Position numbers and translations under genes: made by a program
Notes under the pieces: generated by a model
Told to the model about the DNA's origin: nothing
Database searches by the model: none
What the model saw: the letters and a program-made list of their open reading frames with translations, nothing else
Shown here: piece after piece, positions 47,441 to 60,476 of the stretch
Layout of the letters: every line of letters begins with the position of its first letter
Position numbering within the stretch: position 1 is the stretch's first letter
Assembly: GCA_963920575.1 (NCBI GenBank)
Contig: OY986969.1
Coordinates: 25,645,434 to 25,709,433 of the forward strand
Source: Narthecium ossifragum
Taxonomy: Eukaryota; Streptophyta; Magnoliopsida; Dioscoreales; Nartheciaceae
Reading direction: 5' to 3'
Length of the DNA: 64,000 bases

Positions 47441-50400
47441 TCATTGTAGTTCACCGACTGGTGCTTCATTGAGCCATAGGAAATGAATGAAGTCGTATAA
47501 CTTACCACTTACACTTACCTATTCAGGAAAGAAAAATAGCTTTAAACTACTAGGTTCCGTATGGAAAAAGCTAGTGAAACTATTCAGTCCATAAGATTAT
47601 AACCTTGTAAGGTGTTGGGTTTAATCTCCTCATGTGATCGGGGCGCATCTGCTCAAGCTGTTCCATGCAGCGTGTTCTAAGCATCGCAAGTGATGGCAGT
47701 TCTTCCCTTGTTGCAGCTGCAAGGAGTTCCAGTTCAGAAAATTTAGTGTAAACGTTATAAGAAATTCTATGATGTAGATTTAAAATTAAGCTACTGCACA
47801 GCAAATCCCAAACTTAACACATGATGAGCTGATTGTTTAAAACAGCATGAAGTTGGTTTTAGTATACCAAATACTAGAAGCAAGGTACTATTTAGTTGAT
47901 ATAGAGTCACAATCAAACATATTCAAACTACACTTTCCACAATTCTGTTCAGGGATGCTTGGTTGCCCATGTTTAACATGACCGTGTCGCAGGAACAACT
48001 CCTAAAACCATTTTACAAAAGGTGATGTGTTTGAATCGTATTTTCTGGACAAACTAGTTCACCTCCTCTAAAGGATACAAAGAAGCAAATATAACTATAA
48101 GGACCTAGCAAGATCACCTACCTGACCAATCAAATACATCGGTCACTAAAAATAGGGTCGCATATTGACATGGTCACTAAACATAGGTTTGCATATTGAC
48201 ATCACTTACTAGGAGTAGAACTAATAGATAAATAAAATTCCTACTAAATTTAAAAACATATCAACATGGTCACTAAAAATAGGGTTGCATATTGACATCA
48301 CTTACTAGGACTAGAACTAATAGATAAATAAAATTCCTACTAAATTTAAAAATCATAATCTATCTTCCAACAAGGACAAAATAAAAGGAAACATTAGAGT
48401 TTCAAATTTAAACCCTGGTAAAATTGTTGCTGACTTAAATATCATATCTATAAAGTATAATGATAATCAAGCAGTAAAAAACATGTAGACATAATGTGGA
48501 ATGACTATGATTCGACAACAGTCTCCAAAGATCAAGGAAAGAATATGATGCATCCAAAGCAGACTTGTCAAGAAGTACAAGAGCAAGATTCCATACACGA
48601 CTCTCCAGGCCAATAACACTTCAAAAGCTCCTCAACTCGCTGCGGGACAACATAAGCTCTTTTAGACTCGATGAATGGATGACGACACAGAAGACGCTGT
48701 CCAACCTACACATTGGAAAAATAAGTGAGACTTACTGCACTTTCTGCTAGTCCTCTAAGCAACACTCCCATGACAATCAACACGAGGATATCATACACGA
48801 AGCTTCTAAGAGAGAGAGAGAAGGATACTAGATTCATTTCCCTCTTAAACTCTCTAACATCAAAACATAAAGTGTGCATTGTCTGTATCCTTTGTCTAGA
48901 CAAGGATAATCTTACCAGTAGCTGATCCACAGCATAAAGTATTGCTGACAACAATTTGACGTTCGAATGCCCAAACAAGAATCATTAAGATTTAGAACAC
49001 CATAAAAAGGATAGGATGTTCACATACCTTTGGAGGTGGTTCATTTCCACCAGTCATTATATCCAGCAAAGGGTATCCTTCTCTTCCATACAATCTGTAG
49101 CATCGTTTTTTGCATGGTATGGATACCTACAACAAGAAAATAATAACTACATCAGAAATGGTATCAAGAGATGCACACTTTCTTTCAAACAGTAACAACC
49201 TTTGTAACATCTTCAGACAGTTTGATGCGAGGCTGATTGTTTATCTCTACTAATTTGAATACACATCCAAGAGCTGCTTGAGAATAGCACGTCACAAGGT
49301 AGGTTCCAATCCCATAGGCATCCACCTCGTGTCCCTGAAAAGGGATAAAAATATGCAATCAACCTCGTGTCCCTGAAAAGGGATCAAAATATGCAATCAT
49401 GTTATATGTACATTTTGTGTTCAAGTGCGTAACTGAAATTCCTTATTTTAAGATGTATAATACACAATATCAAAACACAAACATATGCAGCTAAACATCG
49501 CATGACCCTGCTAGCCCTTGTTTTGTTACTTGTCAATGAATAGATCGACAAGTCATCAACTCATCATTGGCATCCTGCTGTTGGTATTTCCCTTATAATT
49601 TGTAACAATCACATATTCCATATTTAGGGAAACATTAATAGCAATGATATAGTTTATCTATTGCAGGCCTAGATAATGGAGTCCTTTAGGAATGCTATAG
49701 TTTATCATCAGCTGTAATGTCTTGAACATACCTGCTTATTCAAGTGATCGATTGTTTCCTCATTCAGGTCATTACTAGCTGTAATGGCAATTTGGCTAAA
49801 ATCAGGTACGGCAAATTCCTTCTCTATGGCGCAAAAGAACTTGCGAGTCTCGATAGACAAATATGCCAGATCACCAGAGTCCAACCTAATCCCGGATGCT
49901 TTATACCTACAGCAGAAATATGTAGCACTGAATAAGCAAAACATAACAATCCAATTTTCAAAAAAAAAAAGGAAACATAATGACTTAGAGTTAACAGCAA
50001 TCTTTTTTTCCTTTTTTCCTCTTTTATTAACTTTTAAAAACTTGTCCCCTGCGGTTACGATTAGTGTACAAGAACAGAATGAAACATATACTGAAGTCAA
50101 CGGAAGTAAGTCTTCACTTGATGACGAGTGGAGACCAGGACAGAATTTTATATCTTGCTGGGATCGCGATTGGGGTACATGGGTAAGGGCATGATCGCAC
50201 ATGCCCTTCAATCGGTAGATGTCTACCGATTGATTCACCTAATCCATCGGTAGTGTTCTACCGATGGATTAGATCAACCAATCGGTAGACATCTACCGAT
50301 TGAATGTATCAATTATCGAATCGGTGGAACACTACCGATTGGTTGATCTAATCCATCGGTAGAACACTACCGATGGATTAGATGACTCAATCGGTAGAAC

Positions 50401-53400
50401 ATCTATCGATTGAAGGGATGTGCAGCGTACATGGCCATGTACGCAAATCTTTACCCATCTTGCAGTAAGGTTGTGCGCATGAAATCCTAGACACCATAAC
50501 CCATGGCAGAGTTTAAGATGCTAATGACGAAGTTGAGTATGGGGATTGGCATGGTAGTATGCTTTACATTGCCATTGCTTCTATTCTGTAGCACATGGAC
50601 AAACCAGTTGCGCACACTGTATACCTTTTTCTAACTAGCCTACTAGTACATATTTGACTATTTGAGCTTCTTTTAAGTAGCTCATGAATTTTTCAGGATA
50701 AAACTGAACTCTTTGCACCAACTTCTAGCCTTTCAACCAGAAGATGGGGGTAGCCTGGCTCGGTAGGAGAGGGGTCTCGGGAAGGTGAAACCATTAGCGG
50801 TAGGATAGGGTCTCGGGAAGGTGAAACCATTAGCCTCTCGAGCTTGGGGACGATTTTTTTTAGTCCTTCAATACCTTCCGATCCCGCTCTTTAAAACCCT
50901 TTAGTCTTACTGAATTTGGAGCGACATCTTTTAAGTATGAGGGATTCCTGAAAAGGGTCGAGTTGCCATTCGTAATAGTTAAAAACGAAAGCACTCTAAC
51001 TGCTCGTTATACTTTAGGGGATATATATAATCCAGAAAGAAATTTACCCTCCTCCCTACTTAGAAGACTTAGGTTGACTGTTCGAGAAATGTTGACACCT
51101 TCCCGCACTAGCCAAGGAAAAGAGCTTCAGCCAAAAGCGCTTTTCCATACCAGTGAGGTGAACTAGAACAGGAGCAGCTCAACCAAAGAAAAACCGGATA
51201 TTATTTTACAGAAAATCCTAAGGCAAACCAAAGGTTCAAACTCACCCCAGCTCATGAAGTGCTAAAGCTACTGCACAGAAGTTGGGAATTCCACTCCTCA
51301 TGACCTGATCAAATGCGAACTAATCAGAAGCTGCTCAACTAAAATATCTAAGATTTAAAGTTCAAGACTAGATGTGCAAGGGAAATGAAATAAAGTGAAA
51401 GGATGACAAGCATTAGCACAGATCTCTAGCAGCTAAAACACGAATTAAATTCAACTCTAAAGACTAATACACATACATGCTAAACTAAACACCCACCAAT
51501 GATCCATTGGAACTGAAATGCAGTTATCATGCGATAGACAATCACTACATAAACCCAGTAAAACTCGAGTTCACATAAAGAACCACAAAGGTCAGAAATT
51601 TAAAGAGCACAAATTCTTGTAAAACAAAACAATAATTACAGATAGACATGTGCAACAACTTATGAAGGTGGAAAGCAAACAAAAGAAGCAGGGGATAGAT
51701 TGCCATTCTGAAGAAAAGAAGACTTCAGTGCACAAAAAACCTGCATCCAAGTGTTGAGTCAGTAAAAATTTCAACGCAATGTGGAAAAAAATTAGAAAGG
51801 ATATCTTTAAATGTTGAATATGCCCTAATCTGTGCATAAGATACAAGAGTTAGATAAGGATACAACTTCTCTATGTTATTTTTGGTTGACCTACTGAAAA
51901 AAAGCCGGCCATATGGTAAAGTTTATATGCAAAGCATTATCTTCCAAGAAGAGCAGACCTAATCGCTTTCAGAAATGCTTCAAAAATTCATGGAAACGGA
52001 TGGTGTCCCACCATGAGAAACTGGAAATGAGAACCAAAAAGATGACAATTAATGGTTCTACTGAAGCAATAAATGAATCAGTCGACATATAAGACAATAT
52101 TTATATATATTTTTTGAGGGAAAGACATATAAGACAATATTAATCACTGATTACGAAACAAGAAAAGAAAGAAAACATCAGATTATCATACACATACATC
52201 ATATGTGTCCACTAGGGCTAGGAAGTTATCAGGAAATGCCCATGCATATGATGTGAAAGCCGCCAGCTCGCTCTGGTTTGTTTCACCAAAAATGCCACGG
52301 AGTGATTCTGCGCACTAAAAGCATCAAAGAACAAGTTAGCACTTGCTCCGACTAAAATTAATCCAGACAAGTAACATATATATTCCTTTATTCACAATTG
52401 ATCCACTTAAGGAGCACATCACATTGTCAATGCAACAGTTGATTCAAATGAGGGCATTATCACATTCTTTTGACCTGAGTCTGAAGAATACCAAAATGAA
52501 GAAAAAAAGACCCATTTTCCCTTATCATAAACTTTCATTTGCTTCATTTCAAAAGAACCTTTCCAAGAAACTTTATGGTGAAGAGCGGTCAGGAGTATTA
52601 AAGGAAGTGGCATCACAAAAGTGTTTTCACGAGTCATATCAGGAGTCTTTAAGGAGAACAGAAACCGATCGCTGTTGTCAGTTTGCGTCTACTCATTTCT
52701 TTGACAGCCAGACAAGAATTGATTACCTGATTCTTAAAATCTTAAAGTGCATAGAGGGTTTCAAGTGATACAATATAGGAAACAATGGATCTCACTAATG
52801 TCTCAAATTCATTAAAAAGATCCAAGAGCATTAACATTATGCTAAATAACATGAAGTTGTGGCAAAAAAAGAAATGTATGTACATAATATCCACTGTCTA
52901 ATAAATACAATGAATCAGCAACAATAATACGCTGTATAATGATCCAAACCAACTATAATAAAATGCAAGCCAGATCCATAGTCTAGGATGGCATAGGTGA
53001 ATCATTTAAGTTATAAAAATATCATATCGAATTTTTACCAGCATCTAGAGCAGAAACATATCAAGCATATGACTGAATTGATATCAATAGATCCCATTAA
53101 ACCAATTATTTATACCAACGCCATGATATTCGGGGACAAAACAGACAGTTATGTTGTAAATTAGAAAATTCTGAAAAAGATGTGAAAATTAAGAACTATC
53201 ATATACAGGAGCCACCTGAAGCTTGCTGAGCCAGGCCTGCACCAAACTGACAAAATTATTACAAGTACTCGAGCCATCACGACTAGGAAGTGCCTTGTCT
53301 GAAATCTCATCAGGGCTCTGCAAAGCCAACAAATTTTTCAGACTAGCATATTCCACAAATAATAGCAAACTACTGGGAAAGACATGCTTTCCACAACAAT

Positions 53401-56400
53401 GAAAATAACAATAGCAAGAAAAAGTAGCATAATCCTACAGAATGCTTTGTAACCAGAAACAAATTTCATATTATATGGCCTGGTGGGATCTAAAATTTTT
53501 GGATGGACAAATACTTATCATAACCTGCAGGAAGCAAAATCTGATTTATTCAGGAGTTTTAAGGTTGACTATCCTAAGCTGCTTCATGCGAATGGATGCT
53601 TAGAAAAACCAGCTGCCGTTGAACAGGGTCATTCTAGCCACGTGATGCAAAAGTATTTCCTCAAGACACAATTGGTTGTAAACAACAGCAGTATATCATC
53701 TTAAGGGTCCAGTTTCCCTCCCGTGCACAGAAAAAATTAAATAGCAGGATCGAAGGAAAAAGGAAAAAGAGCGGAAAGTCATAAATAGAATGACAACAGC
53801 GATACACCATCTGAAAGGTGAAAGGTGACAATGATAGTTGAACAATCAAACACAACTTTAATACTGCAATATATATATTATTGGACAAACTGAAATGGAA
53901 CTAATTCACAGGTGGGAAAAGCAAGCCACCAATCAGGAGCTGAAGGCCACATAGAACTGAAGGTAACGACTGAGGCAGATCCAAGAAAGGTTCAGGTAAT
54001 AATCTGCTAAATTGCATCAGCTGTAAGGCATTAAATGTAACTAGAATTAATGAAACTAATATTCTAGTTGGTATAGAATAAAGTTCCTGCTGTAAGCATC
54101 TACAGTGAAAACAACCTAAAATATTGCCTACTACGGGACTAGACTTAAGAAATGATTAGCAAGCTCACCATATCCACAAAGCATTTCCTATAACCATAGC
54201 CATACGCTCATTCTATCATTTTATGATCCTTGACCTCAAGGTTAACATCAGAGACTCAATATGAAATTCCATCATGTTGTAGAATCTGATGCTTACACTT
54301 AAAACATGTGCATTTTTAGGTATTAAAGAACACAAATGATCTTAAAATTCCAATAATTGGCCCATTTGTCCTTTTAAATGTTCATTTGACTTGTAAGAAC
54401 AATGTTTTGAAGAGGCGCTGGAAACACGAATCTTTATGCAACCCACCGTCCTATCTCCATGACAGGTAAGAACTTTAAAATATAACAAAATTCCTGACTT
54501 GTTTAATGTTTCATACAAGTATTCAATACCCAAAGATTTAAATATGAAACTAATATTACCAAAAATTTAAGTATTCCCCCAAAGTCCAACAAATGAAATG
54601 AGATTACCAAATTAATATGACTAAGAAACAAGCACCAAAATGACAAAAACACAATTAAACGGAAATCATAAGACACGTGTATAACAACTCCAAAGCAGTA
54701 ATATCATCATACTGTGCATGAAGTAACCTAACTCAAAGAGGCCCCATTACTCACCCTAAATGAGCTGACAAAGGCATGTGAATGCGTTCCACGGAGTGGT
54801 ATTCCAAATAGTCTTCCGGCTGCAACATTACTGTTAACAGTGAGCAGAAGAAAGATGTTACAATCTTATGAGATCTCGAGATTTAGTTGTGACGTAATCA
54901 ATCCTCAAGGGAAAAAGCAAAGAACAGATTAAAAGGATAGAGCTAAAGCTTCTAAAATTCAATCCAAGCAAATTACAATCCCAGCAAATAGGATCTGGAA
55001 GAGAACAACAAAAGCGCCAGAGACAAAACAACAAAGACTGCATCTTAGAGCCTTATGCTTTAACAAGATACTAAACAGAGAAGGAATCAAGGTCTGTTTT
55101 TATAAGGGCAAAAAAACATCTTGTTTTTCAAAAGTGCATTACCTAGCACGATTAGCATTTCAACAACCAACTAACCAAGAGCATCTTTTAATCTACTTGC
55201 GGAAGCAAACTTCATTAACATAACATGTACAGTGCCAGGCACATGATACATGGTGGTCTTTAGCTGGTGTAAAGCTCTTCAGGGCCCATTACATGCTTTC
55301 GCATGGGGTTTGCGCCTATAAGTGTATTATGCTGGTTTGTGTCGATGCATGGATAGTGCCGGACCTCCCCCATCCATACATATATCATGCTAGTAAATTA
55401 CTGGCACATTAACTGCTGGCCAGCAGGGACCAGCATGGCAATCCTTGACCAATGTCAAGAACAATATATAGCAAGGAGTATTTAGGTATCATCTTAAGCA
55501 AAATTGTTTTCTAAAATGACGTTTACAATCGCATCACTTTAGCATGCTGAGTTATATCTCCATTGTCCATGAACAAACAATACAGTACCATATATATCAT
55601 TAGTAGTGCATTTTTCAAAGTGCATATCTAGAAAATGATTGTGATCCTTCAACAATAAGTGAATTCAGGATGGTAAGACAGATACAAATTATAGGAGACA
55701 ATTTCAACAAAGTAACCTTGTTGCGTCAAATCCACCAATATAGCAGTATTTAGAAGCGCTTATTCCACCATCAGGCCCCTGCACACCAGACAAATATATG
55801 TTGATACAAGGATATATGATAAAAACAATGAACTCTGATGGTGTGACAAGCTCCACCTGTGCCCTTCGAAGTCCAAACTCAAGTAGTGTTTTTGACTTCC
55901 CTGCAACAAATCGGTGTCTGGCGGCATTTGTAGTGACTAAAGAGGCATAGTTGACAAGATTCACAAATGGGGTCTCAAGCAATTGAACCAGCTGAAAGGG
56001 TATAAAAAATTAATTATAAGCCCTGTGCAATAACATGCTAAGACATTGTGGACAAAAGAAGCGGAATTGCTCCTACTCACAGCAACAGGTCCTTCGACTC
56101 TCATCAGCGGCACCTTAGGGAAAACAACCGAACCCTCAGAGATGGCATATACCTCAACATCAGAGCAGTCAATTGACTTCAGGTAGTCAAAAAACCCATC
56201 CTTCGGAAACATAATTAGTAACAAATTAGATCTAAAGGCAAAACAAACTGGGTATATATCATAATCTATTCCAAGTCAAAACAGATAAGAATCCATTGCA
56301 TTATATGGTGGATGATTAACACATAAAGCAAGGTTTCCGGCAAATGCAAATGCTATCATGGATCAAATTTACTCCTTTCCCAAACATAGACAGATGCAAA

Positions 56401-57558
56401 CTTCGGTAGCAACTTCATAAGATAGAAAAAATGTCAATGACAGTGTGAAAATATGGAAATGCCCCGAGTCTCATGTCACTTGGAAGCAATCCTATGCCAA
56501 TAGAGTCTGCTAAGCCAAAATATTGTAAGCAGTATCAAAAAAGCATACCTCACATCCAGGCATGACTGAATGCAGATATGAGATCTCCTCCTCCTTAAAT
56601 TTAAAGTTAGCAATGAATCTAATGCATTCTTCCAGACCAGCAAAGACAGTGTATTCACCACCAAAAGGGTTCTTTCGGAAGAATAGATCAAACCTGTAAG
56701 TAAAACACCTGTTAAGCCAAATCCCATTCGTTTGCTATATCTAAAGACCCCCCTCCTGTACAAATTCAAGCTTTGTATTACTTTTCAGGTAAAGATTTAT
56801 GACTGCAACCTCCTTATTTATACCAGGGAGTAAATAGTTCGTTGCCTGTAAGCCATAACACTAAACTTTTCCGATATCTAATATATAGTACGTCCAAGTC
56901 ACCATTTTCCTCAAAAAACATTGAATGACCGACAAATACAAAACAAGACAGAGTCATCGCTAGATATAATAACACAACAGAAGCAATAATCATTGCCCAA
57001 CCAGTTTGTAGAGTCTAATCTTAAAGACGAAACAAATTAATCAGAAAGCCATAGAAATAAGCAACCAAGTGAATGACGACAAAAGAACCGGGTTACCAAA
57101 CGTACATGCCTATATAAGGCACCTTATTACTTAAATAAATTCTATCCTATCTTCTTGCCAATTGTAAAGGAACATTGCTGAAACTCATCAAATTAATAGA
57201 CGATTAATCATTCACAATTAATCCAAACCCAGACGGCCTATCAATCTCCTCCACCAAATGATCTCCATAGAGACGCTCAATCCAACCCGATCCGATCAGG
57301 TTCTCACCAAACGACCTCTTGAGAAACAAACTAAGAAAAAGGGATAAAGACTCACACAGCTCGATTAAGATGCTTGCCGGCCTTCCAGTACGCGTAGGCC
57401 ATGGTGAACTGATAAAGATCGGTGAGGAGTGGCGTCACCATCGGGTTCGTCGCCCCCCTTATCACCTCGTCCTTCTCCCCGGCCGCCGCAGCCGACCCGT
57501 TGCAACTCGACGCCGATCCATTGTAACTCTCTACCGAGCCGTTGTGAATCGCCGCCAT
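47441..57558 (-). CDS. NAPRT: Nicotinate phosphoribosyltransferase
   Basis: Fifteen exons: 57558-57356, 56693-56549, 56200-56081, 55991-55857, 55778-55717, 54830-54755, 53317-53216, 52314-52198, 51304-51246, 49906-49732, 49334-49200, 49126-49028, 48705-48597, 47716-47604 and 47518-47441. They sum to 1,728 bases (575 residues). The enzyme joins nicotinate to PRPP to make nicotinate mononucleotide in the NAD salvage (Preiss-Handler) route. Family blocks in order: [96 protein letters not shown] and [14 protein letters not shown]. The phosphorylatable His of the family lies in NAARHRF, and PRPP-contacting residues in [10 protein letters not shown]. The final exon ([13 protein letters not shown]) is short but in phase. 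A start at 57585 would add nine residues. Introns hold a Mutator-type MITE (50161-50456) and several duplications. Confidence 0.93.
48140..48355. repeat. Tandem duplication of about 107 bp in NAPRT intron 13
   Basis: A segment containing ATTGACATCACTTACTAGGA and ATAGATAAATAAAATTCC is present twice with few differences. A shorter piece (ATGGTCACTAAA..GCATATTGACAT) occurs a third time at its left edge. Confidence 0.75.
49324..49399 (-). repeat. 38-bp tandem duplication of a splice acceptor in NAPRT
   Basis: The exon 11 start plus 3' splice site is present twice, with one base difference per 38-base unit. The inner acceptor (exon from 49334) preserves the frame. The outer one, 38 bases upstream (exon from 49372), would add 38 bases and shift the frame. 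Confidence 0.8.
50161..50456. mobile_element. Mutator-type MITE with nested palindromes (copy 2)
   Basis: Located in NAPRT intron 9. Flanks ATCTTGCTG (50152-50160) and ATCTTGCAG (50457-50465) are a 9-bp target duplication with one mismatch, which is typical of Mutator-like elements. End repeats are GGATCGCGATTGGGGTACAT and the complement of GGGTAAAGATTTGCGTACAT (about 16 of 22 bases alike). The interior consists of several perfect or near-perfect palindromes of CAATCGGTAGA/TCTACCGATTG and CTAATCCATCGGTAGTG. It is non-coding. Confidence 0.8.
50756..50846. repeat. Short direct repeat in NAPRT intron 9
   Basis: GGTCTCGGGAAGGTGAAACC followed by ATTAGC occurs twice about 39 bases apart. It lies left of an open frame at 50890-51166 that I cannot assign. 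Confidence 0.7.
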
Positions 57559-59879
57559 CGCGAATTCCACCACCGCCCACTCCAAGAGAAATAAAGATCG
57601 TTAGACGAGAGGAGAAGGGGATTAGGGAATTCGTCGAGTAAGGAACGGAAGAGAGATGAGATTGGCCACAGGAGAGCAAGAACGAGAACGAGAACAAGAA
57701 GGGGGAACAAAGACCAAGAACAAATGGCGAAGAGACAAAGTTGTCGTTTGCTAGCTATTTATAGGCCCACATCAAGTGTTTGGATGCCCCGCTGGGAATG
57801 GTACGAGCGGAATCATCGCATGAATCGTCGAGCCGACGCCGTCTATGGTATCCGTAATAATGGTTTTAGGAAAGCAGATTCCGCCTGACGGCTGCCAAAC
57901 GTACGAATGGATGGACGGAATCAAGTTTGGGTTTGGTTGCAAGGCGGGAGAGATAGAGGGAGAGCGAGTGGCGGAGAGAGAGAGGAAGCGTAGATGTATG
58001 GGACCGCTCTCGTCTTAGTTCGGTATGACTATAGAAATGACAGAGCGAGAGACGTTATTTGTGTTTGATATGTTTAACTTAAAATAAGAAATGATATGAA
58101 TGGTATTGAATTTATTAATATATTATTATTATATTATCTCATTAATGTGATATGTTTTGTGATATTGATGTATTAAAAAGGGTGTTTTAGTAATCATAGC
58201 ATGTGTTGACCAAATAGAATGGAAAGGAAACCAAACTCCTCCCAACTTCAGAAGGAGTCCGGTTTCCTCCCATTACATGAGAGCTCGGGAAAGGCGACTC
58301 CCCCTCATGCGCTTAAATGCCAACCAAACATGGTCTGAATCGGCACCCATATGGTCGGTCGGTTTTCACCGAACATATATGGTACTAGTACTCACATGTG
58401 CCCCTGGCACAGTTTTTTGTTATTATTAATATAAAATTTTAACAAACTCCTTGTAGTTTGTCTGGTTAGACGGCTGTGTTGACCCATAGGTTGTCCAGGG
58501 TTCAAAGGTTGGTAATAGCTTTTTGTTCACTGTCACCATAAAACATAGCCAATAAGTATATAAAATAAATATAAATATATATAAGTCTTTGCATATTGCA
58601 TAAGATAATATTAATAGAACTTAGGTTGATATAAATTAATGCAGCTTTATATAAAGCAAACTTAGAGAATATATATAAAAAAACTTAAGGGATATGAATT
58701 AATGCAGGTTAACCGTTTTTACTCCTTATAAGGTTGATGTGCGGTCGGTTCCCACCAAACATACCATGTATTATTGGTCGGAACAGACTACTCATTGCCT
58801 TGTTCAATAGCGTCATCGGTAATATTGGTCACCCGTTCAAAATGCCATTAAATATGAATATTATATCATAGACAATGACATTAATGAGTCAGAATTGCTT
58901 TAGAGGGTGAAGTAATACAAACATGTGCAGACAAATCCACACAACCCTTGTACGAAGTTATCCTAAATTATGGATTCTAGACCTTTATGGGTAATGTTTT
59001 TGTATCATGACATGTAATCATGTGAGCAATTGGAACTTTGTCGAATCAATCGACCACATTACACTTCCTCAATCCCATGGTTCTACCATTTGCGTCGGAA
59101 TTGTGGTTCATGATTGAAATGTCTGGTGTGTAGAGTCGCTTGGTCCCTCATGTGGCCATCAATTGTCGTGTTGGCTTTATCGGCTCATCCGGGTTGTCTG
59201 AATAATTCCCATTTGACGCAGTATCATGTCTTGATGGTAAGGCTCCACGACATCCTATGGCTAGTGTGTCATAATAGAAAAGAAAAAAATAATCTTCTCT
59301 TGTTTATATGGATCCCACTCAACCTACATGTAAATAATTCAAATAATCATATTTGATGTCTATTACATGAGGGTAAATGAGAATATTATGAAAATATTTA
59401 ATGTATATGCAGTAAAAAGCTAATATTTTTAAAATTCAATGAGTGTACTTAGAAATTGGGATGTTCGTAGTAAAAACAACGGTGTATTTAAAATCATCTG
59501 AGAAAATAAAATATGATAATTAAAGATTCGGCTGATTATGAGGAAACAAGGCCGGCCAAAATAAATTGTAGGATGGCTTTCTATAAAAGTATACTATTTA
59601 GGAAAACACCTATAAAAAATGTTTACTGGCCAATCAATCTCCAATTATTTGATTTGATTGTGTAATGCATATTTTGATTTTGTCTCTAGGAAGCCGATTT
59701 AACCAAACAAAACTAGATAATTGGTGTTTACATCAAATTTACGTAACTTGTTGAGTGGTACACCACTATTATTAGATTTAAGGTGTAAGCACCATTTAAC
59801 GTCAGTTATGGACAGTTATGATTTGTTATTTATTTTTGATGACATTTTTATCCCTATGATGACCCACACCCTGATCTCA
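57559..59879. other. NAPRT promoter and AT-rich spacer
   Basis: The first 200 bases are the NAPRT leader. 57770-58340 has MITE-like phrases (GTTTGGATGCCCCGC, CCAACCAAACATGG) without matching ends. The rest is AT-rich. Two phrases GGTCGGTTTTCACCGAACAT and GCGGTCGGTTCCCACCAAACAT occur near 58355 and 58740. No gene is seen. Confidence 0.5.
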
Positions 59880-60130
59880 ACTTTAATTCCAGGGTCCCAT
59901 CCTCTTCCTGTCCCTCTCCCCCTCCTCTCCCAGTCTGTCCATCTTCTCCCTTCTCTCCCCATACCTATCCCCCCTCCTCTCCCCCTACCTGCCCCTCCCC
60001 CTCCCCTCCTCGTCACTCTCCCCCTCCCCCTCCCCCTCCCCATCCCCGCCCTCTTCCCGTCCACGCCACCTCGAGCTCCGAGCACCGCGGCTAGCCCCCC
60101 CCGGTGCGCCCACTGTGCAGCGTTCTTCTT
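59880..60130. repeat. C-rich pyrimidine tract
   Basis: About 200 bases are almost only CCCCTC and CCCTCCCC variants on the plus strand. The chance open frames here are simple-sequence artefacts. Confidence 0.75.
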
Positions 60131-60142
60131 CCTCACCGGTGG

Positions 60143-60266
60143 GAAGAGGAAGTGGGTGGCAGAGAGGGGTTTGGAAGAGGAAGTGGGTGGCAGAGAGGGG
60201 TTGGGAAGAGGAAGTGGGAGAGTGTGGGAGAGTGGGAAGAGGAAGTGGGTGGCAGAGAGGGGTTGG
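60143..60266. repeat. 31-bp tandem repeat, four units
   Basis: Units starting GAAGAGGAAGTGGG begin at 60143, 60174, 60205 and 60236, exactly 31 bases apart. The third unit differs in its second half. All reading frames through it are repetitive. Confidence 0.88.
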
Positions 60267-60369
60267 GGGTAGCAGAGAAAGAATGATGGCGGTGGCAAAG
60301 AGAAATGGATTTTGTGCCATGTTGATGGTGGTGGCAGAGAGGGGTTGGGGTAGCAGAGAAAGAATGATG

Positions 60370-60476
60370 GTGGTCGCCCTTCATCGTGGTACGAGTAGAT
60401 CAGCCGTGGCTCGTCGACCTTGAGGGTGGCATTAGGCAGGAAGGATTTTGTGCCATGTTGATATTGCATTCCATAG
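60370..60476 (-). pseudogene. Unassigned coding-like fragment A
   Basis: The minus strand reads a non-repetitive peptide, YGMQYQHGTKSFLPNATLKV followed by a DEPRLIYSYHDEG stretch. It is bounded on the right by the purine-rich array and on the left by simple repeats. A 20-base piece, GGATTTTGTGCCATGTTGAT, is repeated at 60307, showing local duplication. It looks like a captured exon, but I do not recognise the parent gene. Confidence 0.4.

Noticed and set aside
52343..52768. 141-codon plus-strand frame in NAPRT intron 7
   Set aside because: No recognisable motif, antisense to an intron, base composition like the surrounding intron.
57559..57585. Upstream ATG for NAPRT at 57585
   Set aside because: Possible, but 57558 gives an N-terminus closer to known relatives; the difference is nine residues.
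58461..58510. Possible SINE head (GTCTGGTTAGACGG .. GGGTTCAAAGG)
   Set aside because: B box deviates from the consensus, and no target duplication or tail was found.
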